DNA from: Ectocarpus siliculosus | Taxonomy: Eukaryota; Sar; Phaeophyceae; Ectocarpales; Ectocarpaceae | Reading direction: 5' to 3' | Assembly: GCA_000310025.1 (NCBI GenBank) | Contig: FN649739.1 | Coordinates: forward strand, 3,550,500 to 3,614,499 | DNA: 64,000 nucleotides | Part shown: positions 1 through 8,340 of the stretch, in pieces | Layout: each line of letters opens with the position of its first letter | How positions within the stretch are numbered: position 1 is the stretch's first letter | The notes under the pieces: model-generated | The model's database searches: none | Told to the model about the DNA's origin: nothing | Seen by the model: only the letters and a program-made list of their open reading frames with translations | Made by a program: the position numbers and the translations under genes

Positions 1-129
1 GCGGCCGCATACGTAATCGGAAAGTGCATTCAACAGCATTCACGGGAACGGATAAAAGCAAAAACACATGCATGCGAGAGAAAGACTCAAAGAAAAAGAC
101 TGAAAAACAAAGAAGACGAGAAACAAAAA

Positions 130-698
130 AGGAAGGTTTGTTCGTCGAAGCAGATAGAATAAACTGGTGTTTATTTTGTAACAGTCGAATTAGAATTTGG
201 CTTCATTTTCTACCGGAAACCCAGGGTCACGGTGTTTGGAATTATTAGTCTATAGTTGGGGGTGTCATTCCGTGATCGAGTCCACGCAGGGGCTGTAGCA
301 AAGTCGGGTAACGTGTGACAGCTACAGAGCGCGTGAAGCAACGGAAGGACAGCAGCAGCCGCCTAACGCAGTAGCGGCGGCAGTTTAGAAAATCCCGCCC
401 TCCCATCCCTTTTCTTTCGAAGGTGGGGGCATAAGTTCGGGAATATTCGGTATCTAGTCAGGTGTTGTAGAATGGTGTGTACCATTTGAGGACTTGGTCA
501 GTTTTGGGACTCCTGCGTTTGCAGTCGTAGTCCCCCGGCTAGTATTTGTGGGGAGAGAGATGGATTTGTAAGAGTTGACGCCGGCCTTTGCAGCTAACGC
601 GGCCGGAGAGACGATGAGCGTTTCGTGCGTCTCTCTCCCCAACACGTAGCCTAGAAACCGAAGAAATAATGAAGCAATTCGAAAGAAAACAAAATAAA
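130..698 (+). repeat. Left terminal repeat, blocks A-B
   Basis: Block A covers about 130-460 and block B 461-698. The boundaries are set by comparison with the right end: all B copies end at the same aaaataaa (698, 6048, 6617) and are followed by unrelated sequence. Taken as one 569-bp unit it behaves like a long terminal repeat matching 6049-6617. The minus-strand frame over B stays open in each copy, but this is a by-product of the repeat and I do not call it a gene. Confidence 0.8.
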
Positions 699-1009
699 CG
701 AGACAGCGAACTACGTGCTGTATGCATAAGGAAAAAGAAGATGAGAAAAAAATAGGGGGGGAGGTGAAAGTGACACGCGAGGATCGAACTCGCGAGGAAC
801 GTCAGGTAGCGGTAGGTGAGTGCATCACGGTCTCGAGGGGCATCACGTCAAACTTATTGCCGCTGTGACACAAACCTTCTATAAGAATACGTCACGTCCA
901 TCGACGATGAAGCGACCAAAAACGCCCGGACAGCAATTGATGCATGCCAAAAACTCGTCAACCTGCCGTAGGATTGTCTATGCGGAAGTGATCTCAATGA
1001 AAAAAAAAA

Positions 1010-3275
1010 ACAAGGACACGCACCAGCACGGGACGCGCCAATAGTGGAAGCACTCGTCCGTGCTGTTGGCGAGTGGAAGTTAACCGATCTCAACGCAACG
1101 AAACACGAAGTCATACATGTATCAGCACGGGATGCGCCAATGAGTGGAAGCACGCGCGCTGTTGGCGAGTAGAGTTAACCGAATTCAACGCAGCGGTAGA
1201 AAAATACCACAAATCATGCATCAGTACGGGACGCGCCAATGAGTGGAAGCACCCGTGCTGCATATGTGATGTCAGCCTCAGCACGGGACGCGCCAATGAG
1301 TGGAAGCACTCGTGCTGTTGGTGAGTAGAGTTAACCGATCTCAAAAAGAAAGAACAAAACGCCGTACATGTATCAGCACGGGACGCGCCAATGAGTGGAA
1401 GCACCCGCGCTGTTGGCGAGTAGAGTTAACCGAATTCAACGCAGCGGTAGAAAATACCACAAATCATGCATCAGTACGGGACGCGCCAATGAGTGGAAGC
1501 ACCCGTGCTGCACATGTGATGTCAGCCTCAGCACGGGACGCGCCAATAGTGGAAGCACTCGTGCTGTTGGTGAGTAGAGTTAAGCGATCTCAAAAAGAAA
1601 GAACAAAACGCCGTACATGTATCAGCACGGGACGCGCCAATGAGTGGAAGCACCCGCGCTGTTGGCGAGTAGAGTTAACCGAATTCAACGCAGCGGTAGA
1701 AAAATACCACAAATCATGCATCAGTACGGGACGCGCCAATGAGTGGAAGCACCCGTGCTGCATATGTGTTGTCAGCCTCAGCACGGGACGCGCCAACGAG
1801 TGGAAGCACTCGTGCTGTTGGCGAGTAGAGTTAACCGATCTCAAAAAGAAAGAACAAAACGCCGTACACGTATCAGCACGGGACGCGCCAATGAGTGGAC
1901 GCACCCGCGCTGTTGGCGAGTAAAGTTAACCGAATTCAACGCAGCGGTAGAAAATACCACAAATCATGCATCAGTACGGGACGCGCCAATGAGTGGAAGC
2001 ACCCGTGCTGCATATGTGATGTCAGCCTCAGCACGGGACGCGCCAATAGTGGAAGCACTCGTGCTGTTGGTGAGTAGAGTTAAGCGATCTCAAAAAGAAA
2101 GAACAAAACGCCGTACATGTATCAGCACGGGACGCGCCAATGAGTGGAAGCACCCGCGCTGTTGGCGAGTAGAGTTAACCGAATTCAACGCAGCGGTAGA
2201 AAATACCACAAATCATGCATCAGTACGGGACGCGCCAATGAGTGGAAGCACCCGTGCTGCATATGTGTTGTCAGCCTCAGCACGGGACGCGCCAACGAGT
2301 GGAAGCACTCGTGCTGTTGGCGAGTAGAGTTAACCGATCTCAAAAAGAAAGAACAAAACGCCGTACACGTATCAGCACGGGACGCGCCAATGAGTGGACG
2401 CACCCGCGCTGTTGGCGAGTAGAGTTAACCGAATTCAACGCAGCGGTAGGAAATACCACAAATCATGCATCAGTACGGGACGCGCCAATGAGTGGAAGCA
2501 CCCGTGCTGCATATGTGTTGTCAGCCTCAGCACGGGACGCGCCAACGAGTGGAAGCACTCGTGCTGTTGGCGAGTAGAGTTAACCGATCTCAAAAAGAAA
2601 GAACAAAACGCCGTACACGTATCAGCACGGGACGCGCCAATGAGTGGACGCACCCGTGCTGTTGGCGAGTAGAGTTAACCGAATTCAACGCATCGAAAAC
2701 GAAGTCGTACACGTATCAGTACGGGACGCGCCAATGAGTGGAAGCACCCGTGCTGCATATGTGTTGTCAGTTTCAGCAAGGGACGCGCCAATGAGTGCTG
2801 TTGGCGAGTAGAGTTAACCGATCTCAAAAAGAAAGAACAAAAACGCCGTACACGTATCAGTACGGGACGCGCCAATGAGTGGACGCACCCGTGCTGTTGG
2901 CGAGTAGAATTAACCGATCTCCACGCATCGAAAACGAAGTCATACACGTATCAGTACGGGACGCGCCAATGAGTGGAAGCACCCGTGCTCATATGTGTTG
3001 TCAGTTTCAGCAAGGGACGCGCCAATGAGTGGAAGCACCCGCGCTGCGTACAAGTATCAGTACGGGTCGCGCCAATGAGTGGAAGCACCCGTGCTGCATA
3101 TGTGTTGTCAGTTTCAGCGAGGGACGCGCCAATGAGTGGAAGCACCCGCGCTGTTGGCAAGTGGAGTTCACCGTATCCAACGCATCGAAAAAAAAAAAAA
3201 AAAAACACGTATCAGCACGGGACGCGCCAATGAGTGGAAGCACCCGTGCCGATGGCGAACCGGGGTTCACCGAAT
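1010..3275. repeat. Hairpin minisatellite with about 250-bp higher-order period
   Basis: About 28 copies of a core of roughly 39 bp recur. Each begins cagcacggg (or cagtacggg) and ends cccgtgctg (or cccgcgctg, ctcgtgctg), so the ends are inverted repeats of up to 9 bp around a constant 21-nt middle containing acgcgccaatgagtgg. Cores are joined by three linker types (one with gttaaccgaattcaacgc, one with taccacaaatcatg, one with ctcaaaaagaaagaac). Three cores plus three linkers make a higher-order unit: the gccgtac mark recurs at 1361, 1610, 1861, 2110, 2360 and 2610. The 3' end (after about 2700) is less regular and stops in an A-rich run near 3190. Long ORFs across the array are repeat artefacts. 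The array lies inside the retroelement. Confidence 0.9.
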
Positions 3276-3554
3276 CCAAGAAAATATATATATAAAAAAA
3301 AAAAAGAGAAACCATCGCTAGTGTTCAAAAGAGAGAAATATTCGGGATTGGTCGACGTCCGGTGACCGTAGCGTCAGCAGCAATAATCACTCCATTCAAT
3401 CCACAGGCGTCGAGAACGAACTAACGCGAGCTCGCGATATAACAACGCGTCGTTCTGGGCCCGACGAAAACCCACGTCAGATAGTTTCGCCCGAAGATAG
3501 GATTTGTAGACCATTCTAACTGCAGATCCAGGCGCGCGATCGACTACGCCCACG

Positions 3555-4523
3555 ATGAAGAGGAAAAGAAGTGTTCCCGCAACGCCGCCCTGACGCTCGC
3601 CCGCCGCCTGCCGCCGGTCCGCTGCTTATACGACTCCAACCGCGACCAGATGCCGACACGGGCCTCCACGCGGAGCGGCAGGGCAGCGGCTGGGCAAGCA
3701 GGGAGAGGTCGGGCGGCGACACCTTCGACACCACGCACGAGGAGGTCTACCGCGCGATCGGTGGCGAGCTCGACGGCTCGCCCCTCGACGCGCAGCGGAT
3801 CACGTACTCCCGCGAGGCGTCGAGCGGTATCCTCCTCGCGAGCGCCAGGGACAGGCACCCGCGGCGACCCCCCCGCTGATGAGACTGAGCTCGCTTCTCT
3901 CCGCGGGCTGGTGGACGGCCTGAGGGAGGAGCTGCAGCGGAAGCGCGATGAGGCTGCCGGCGATCGCCAGCAGCTTCAAGCAACGATCGACGACCTGATC
4001 GCCACCCAAGCAGCAGGACCTGGCCTTCCGGGGGGAGGGTGCAACTGGTGGGCACAACCGCCCCACCATCGGCCTCTCGGGCCCCCGCTACACCCAGCGC
4101 CGAGGCGTCTAAGGCTACGGCAAAGGATAGAGCGCGGATGTGGGGGGACCTCCGCCGTGTAAAAGCGTGGCTCATCCTGGGGCGGCCTCCGGCAGTTTCA
4201 AAACTGTCGCAGATGGAGTGGCAATCCTTGCTTCGCAAAGGCGTCCTGGTGACAGAGAAAGTGGCGGCATCGCTCGACACGCTCGTGGTTACTGCTTCGC
4301 CTTCAACTCGTCGTCCGGTTGCCATGATCGTAACTGCCCACACATCCACACCCAGAACCCTTCCCACGCTAGGCGCGGAGCGTCCGAAACTCCGGCAACC
4401 GGCGCGCGCGGCGTTGGCCACGGCAACGGGGGAGGGCGCGGAGGAGAGGCGCGCGCCGCTGGCGAGGGCGGCGCGAGACCCAAGGCCGCTGGCTTCTTCA
4501 CCCACGGGAAAGACAAATAGGGG
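3555..4523 (+). pseudogene. Gag-like region with coiled coil and CCCH zinc finger, frameshifted
   Basis: The region is GC-rich and codes in pieces in different frames. A Ser/Arg/Thr-rich segment followed by a charged heptad-like stretch (about 3870-4000) is read from 3650. A piece from 4039 contains the run DRARMWGDLRRVKAWL. A third piece from 4140 carries a finger of type C-x8-C-x4-C-x3-H near 4285-4350 (key residues C, C, C, H in GYCFAF, GCHDRNC, PHIH) and ends at 4520. CCCH or CCHC fingers are common in gag-like proteins of DIRS-type elements, and the position directly upstream of the recombinase fits. The changes of frame mean either decay or sequence errors in GC runs; I call it a pseudogene. 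Confidence 0.5.
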
Positions 4524-4613
4524 TGCGGGCTCTCCCGCGTAGCGGGGGGGCCTACCTCGGATGGCAGCGCACCTGCGGCTAAATCGAACGGCAGCACGCC
4601 GGTCTACACGAGG

Positions 4614-5921
4614 TTGGCTCCAGGGCTATCAGCAGGTTCAGGACCTGGGACAGGCAGGACGGGACTTTGTTACCGACGTCTTGGCATGCAGCTCGTCGAG
4701 CACTCAGTTGCGTCTTCGTCTAGAAGGACTTACACGTCAGGCTTCAACTCTTGGTGCACGTTTCGCAGGCTGACGGAGAAGCCCCAAGTTCCTAGGGCAA
4801 CGTGCCGGGGACCTTCATGTGTGGGAGTTGATAGACTTCGTAGCCTGGTGTTTCGAGTCTGAGGGTAATCTAGCGAGTACAATATCCGGAAAACTCACGG
4901 CTGTACAACATTTTCATAGGCTGGAAGCTTCTGTCGAGCTAGACTTGTCGTCTCCGATGTTGAAATGTGCGCTAAGGGGGATTGCGAGGAACCACGTGGC
5001 TGTGGGGACGGTACGCCGTGTGCGCCTGCCTGTGTCTTGGCGTATGCTGCTGGACGGGGAAAGCGCAAGCCAGAACTGGGGGGAAGGGGGCAGAGTGATG
5101 TGGCTGTGTCTGTGCTTGTCCTATCTCTTTATCACACGGTCTGATGAGGTGTTCGCGAATGATGCGGGCAGGGTGCATGAGGCACACTGTCTTACGAGGG
5201 CGGACGTAGCATTGTTTGCTGGCGAGACGCAATTAGTCTTTAGTCACTATCGTAGAGCAGACCGTGTCGAAATGAGGTTTAGAGGGCACAAGGCCGATCA
5301 AGAGCAGAAAGGAAACATACGGGTTCGTACGCGAGACGAAGTCACCGGACCGCAGTCAGGTGTGAGAGCACGCGGCGGCGCGGTGGCTCTTGTGGTGGAG
5401 CTGTTATCGTGTCATGCCACGTTCCCTGACTCCGCACCGTTGGCTTCGTACCGTAGTGGAAGAGCAGTGAGAGTAGTGAGGTATACTGCTGCCCTCCGTG
5501 CACTCAGAGAAGTGGTAGCGAAGTCGGGGCGTAACCCCCAGGAGTACGCGTTGCACTCGTTGCGAATTGGAGGCGCGACGGCTCTTGCATCGGGCGGAGA
5601 CATCGCAGAACGAGTGATTCAGAGAGAAGGGAAGTGGAGGTCGGATGCATACAAGCCGTACGCGCGAAACAATGTAGAGGATTCGCGGCGAGTGTCACGG
5701 AAACTTACAGACGGCAGTAGGATCGTACCGAGACAGCCGGGGGAGGGGACCGTCTGGGGGAACGGATAGTTGACTTATTCGGTAGTCGTCCAGAAACTGA
5801 CCTCGATGTGGGTGTTGTAGAATGGTGTGTACCATTTGAGGACTTGGGCAGTTTTGGGACTCCTGCGTTTGCAGTCGTAGTCCCCCGGCTAGTATTTGTG
5901 GGGAGAGAGATGGATTTGTAA
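4614..5921 (+). pseudogene. Tyrosine recombinase/integrase of the retroelement, two frameshifts
   Basis: The N-terminal core-binding part (LVEHSVASSSRRTYTSGF, about 4690-4750) is in one frame. The catalytic domain is open from 4819 to 5769 in the next frame, and the natural join is near 4805-4815 (into DLHVWELIDFVAW). Catalytic features visible are the first Arg in FITRSDEV, His and Arg in HSLRIGGAT, and a Tyr in AYKPYARN, which matches the R-H-R-Y pattern of DIRS/Ngaro/Crypton recombinases. A second shift at about 5735-5762, in a G-rich stretch, would continue the protein as VDLFGSRPETD into the B repeat up to a stop at 5919-5921. Such enzymes integrate a circular DNA intermediate. One restored base at each of two homopolymer sites would give a single frame of about 430 aa, so sequencing error is possible. 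Confidence 0.7.
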
Positions 5922-6048
5922 GAGTTGACGCCGGCCTTTGCAGCTAACGCGGCCGGAGAGACGATGAGCGTTTCGTGCGTCTCTCTCCCCAACACGTAGC
6001 CTAGAAACCGAAGAAATAATGAAGCAATTCGAAAGAAAACAAAATAAA
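5811..6048 (+). repeat. Internal right-hand B block (B1)
   Basis: This is a copy of the 238-bp B block, directly abutting block A2. Its first 110 bp are open in the frame that continues the recombinase tail, ending at the stop 5919-5921. This shows that the repeat overlaps the coding region, as in DIRS-group elements where internal and terminal repeats share sequence. Confidence 0.8.
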
Positions 6049-6617
6049 AGGAAGGTTTGTTCGTCGAAGCAGATAGAATAAACTGGTGTTTATTTTGTAA
6101 CAGTCGAATTAGAATTTGGCTTCATTTTCTACCGGAAACCCAGGGTCACGGTGTTTGGAATTATTAGTCTATAGTTGGGGGTGTCATTCCGTGATCGAGT
6201 CCACGCAGGGGCTGTAGCAAAGTCGGGTAACGTGTGACAGCTACAGAGCGCGTGAAGCAACGGAAGGACAGCAGCAGCCGCCTAACGCAGTAGCGGCGGC
6301 AGTTTAGAAAATCCCGCCCTCCCATCCCTTTTCTTTCGAAGGTGGGGGCATAAGTTCGGGAATATTCGGTATCTAGTCAGGTGTTGTAGAATGGTGTGTA
6401 CCATTTGAGGACTTGGGCAGTTTTGGGACTCCTGCGTTTGCAGTCGTAGTCCCCCGGCTAGTATTTGTGGGGAGAGAGATGGATTTGTAAGAGTTGACGC
6501 CGGCCTTTGCAGCTAACGCGGCCGGAGAGACGATGAGCGTTTCGTGCGTCTCTCTCCCCAACACGTAGCCTAGAAACCGAAGAAATAATGAAGCAATTCG
6601 AAAGAAAACAAAATAAA
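6049..6617 (+). repeat. Right terminal repeat, blocks A2-B2
   Basis: This matches 130-698 almost base for base. The right boundary is set where B2 gives way to cttgggttttt at 6618. The junction B1-A2 reproduces what a closed circle of the element would contain, which is the expected template organisation for recombinase-mediated insertion. Confidence 0.8.
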
Positions 6618-6789
6618 CTTGGGTTTTTCTTCTCCTCAGCACTACATGTTCGCCACGAGACATAACACTCGTCTGTAGTACTGGTAGGTGTTAAACACTT
6701 GTTGTATACGATGTGCAGCGCTAGCAGGTGCATGCTAGACTTGGAATGGTTTCCAACACGTCAGGGTAGGCCGGCGTTCCCTCACTCAC

Positions 6790-7707
6790 CGGGGAAGTGA
6801 ATTTGGCCGGGTTGCTGGCCACCACGAGTTCGTCCCCCACAATGGCGGCAAACAGACGAAAGCCAGACTCGCCCTTTGCAAAGGCGATCACAATCTGGCC
6901 GGAGGCGACAGCGCGAGGGTGGATGTTATACTTCGTGCTACAATATCACCACAGGTATTGCTTAGTTGCACCCAATCATTGTGCACGTTCGTTTCTCATG
7001 CATCAAGGGCGGAGGCTCCTTACGAGCCGGTGGAAAGCAAAAAGCAAAGGCATAGGAATTGGAGATTGTACTATAAAGCCTTGATATTCTCCACCTATAC
7101 CCCGTTAGAGCAGAACAATAGTCAGTGTTTTTCGGAACAGTTGTTTCCACCGAAGCTACGGCCTCTTTACTCCGCAGCATTTCATATTGTGGATAAACCC
7201 CCATTTGGTTCTACTGCAAGCCGCTGTTGCATGCTAAGGCTACAAACACTCAAAGTGTAGAATATGTACTTTTGACGGACTAACCTCGTCGTGTTCTTGG
7301 CGCCAGTGCTTTTCTGGTACAAACTCCGGCAGGACCAAATGCTCCTTTATCCACGCCACCACATCCATGTAGCTTTCCGCCTCACCCTCTACCACGGCTA
7401 CAGCTGTAAAGCTAACCGAGGATTCTTTTCGAGGGGCACCTGCTGTTGAGCTCACCCCGCCGATTTCTCCATCCCTGGGCAAAGATCCCATGGAATCATT
7501 CCCCCCTGACGAGGGTGCCGCGAACGAAGATGTAGACTCCCGTCGTTGCTCGGCCAGAAGGTCGGCATCATTGTCCGCTGAAGGTTGCTTCGGATCTGCT
7601 GCAACAGAGGCCGCGGACCCTCTCCGAGACGGTGATCCATTGTTGGCCGCCTCGGTAGGGGTGAGGTCCACCACGTCTGCCCTGCCTTGCCCGCCTAGGT
7701 CACTCAT
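6790..7707 (-). CDS. Unrecognised protein, 5' exons only (gene runs out left)
   Basis: Exon 1 runs 7707-7285 (141 codons, starting MSDLGGQGRAD). Exon 2 runs 6930-6790 (47 codons). The donors are gttagt and gtgagt, and both exons end in phase 0. The first 90 residues are Ser/Ala/Glu-rich and probably disordered. From about residue 105 there is an ordered part containing DVVAWIKEHLVLPEF, then in exon 2 IVIAFAKGESGFRLF and DELVVASNPAKF. I do not recognise the family; a weak resemblance to the N-terminal region of dynein heavy chains is not enough for a name. The next intron contains the retroelement at 130-6617, so further exons must lie left of the window, or the gene is cut by the insertion. 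It is divergent from the kinesin gene. Confidence 0.55.
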
Positions 7708-7727
7708 CGCTTAGGCGGGCAAGGCAG
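7682..7727. promoter_or_regulatory. Perfect 16-bp hairpin with the start codon of the minus gene in its loop
   Basis: The arms ctgccttgcccgccta (7682-7697) and taggcgggcaaggcag (7712-7727) are exact reverse complements around a 14-nt loop. The loop contains the CAT at 7705-7707, which is the ATG of the minus-strand gene. If transcription starts upstream of 7727, the mRNA would present its start codon in the loop of a GC-rich stem. This could damp or gate initiation. The DNA palindrome could also bind a protein at the shared promoter. Confidence 0.7.
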
Positions 7728-8340
7728 AAAAAAACTGGCGGTGGACGGATAGCGGTTGCCAATTCTCTCAGAACTCGGTCGCCGTGGCAACCCTCACAGT
7801 GGGTACTGCTAGTGGCGTCGTGTTCAAAAGCTCTCCTGTTGATGATTCTTTCGCCGATACGCGCCAGCTGTGCCAGGATCTCAACGGGCGTCTCAATATC
7901 TTTCTGGTCAGGCTGCACCGGCTTGGTCAGCGAATCGAATCGTGATGAGTGGGATATCGATATACAGCTACCAGCTGCCTGGCCTTGCTTGACAGATGAC
8001 CTAGGCAACCGTTCTGCCAAGCGTCTAGCAGGAATGTTGGCATAGACCACCCCTTTGCTTGGATGAGTACTAGATGAAGAGATGGAATACTTAGGTGTGG
8101 TATCTTACGCAGGTAGTGGACACCGGGAATCGAAACGATACCAATCCCACCGCAATCTTCAAGGCAGTTGTGCGCACGCACGTGAGTGTTATGTATCGTA
8201 TCTTACCTACAGCAGGTCTGCAAGGTACTGTCCACACACCCTTGCAGCTCTACAGTCCTCTAGCCCCCGCGAGGTGTTATTTCCGCCCCGAGAGGGCACC
8301 AACGCAATATCTGAGACCCAGGCTGTCCACCCGGTACACC
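7728..8340. promoter_or_regulatory. Shared upstream region between divergent genes
   Basis: This stretch of about 610 bp separates the start of the minus-strand gene (7707) from the likely kinesin start (8341). It should hold both promoters and 5' untranslated regions. I see no clear TATA box. A minus-strand frame is open over 8050-7700 but ends in its own stop just at the hairpin and is not joined to the gene by plausible splice sites, so I do not annotate it. Confidence 0.4.

Larger units (their letters stand above)
130..6617 (+). mobile_element. Tyrosine-recombinase retroelement with split terminal repeats (DIRS/Ngaro/PAT-like), degraded
   Basis: A block A of about 330 bp followed by block B of about 238 bp stands at the left (130-698). 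On the right the order is B (5811-6048), A (6049-6380), B (6381-6617). By eye the copies are almost identical; the only difference I noticed is t instead of g at 498. Between them lie a hairpin minisatellite, a gag-like region with a CCCH finger, and a tyrosine recombinase whose reading frame runs into the first right-hand B block. A B-A-B right end plus a recombinase is the arrangement known for DIRS-group elements with split direct repeats. I see no reverse transcriptase inside and no target-site duplication; recombinase-integrated elements lack one. The extra B next to the left A is not standard. The ORFs carry frameshifts, so this copy is probably mobilised in trans or dead. Confidence 0.7.

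Noticed and set aside
454-645. Minus-strand ORF repeated three times in block B
   Set aside because: It is carried by the terminal repeat itself, and the plus-strand frame of B1 is better explained as the recombinase tail.
765-850. tRNA gene on the minus strand
   Set aside because: Only a T-arm is convincing. No matching acceptor stem or anticodon arm could be found at the right distance.
1300-2672. Long repetitive ORFs (CISTGRANEWKHP-type protein) over the minisatellite
   Set aside because: They arise because the 250-bp repeat lacks stops in some frames. The same happens on the other strand, and there is no conserved start or composition of a real protein.
3747-4505. 252-codon minus-strand ORF
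   Set aside because: It is the antisense shadow of GC-rich gag-like sequence whose plus strand has coiled-coil and zinc-finger features.
7700-8050. 116-codon minus-strand ORF upstream of the minus gene
   Set aside because: It ends with a stop at the hairpin and cannot be spliced to the next exon in frame. It overlaps the shared promoter.
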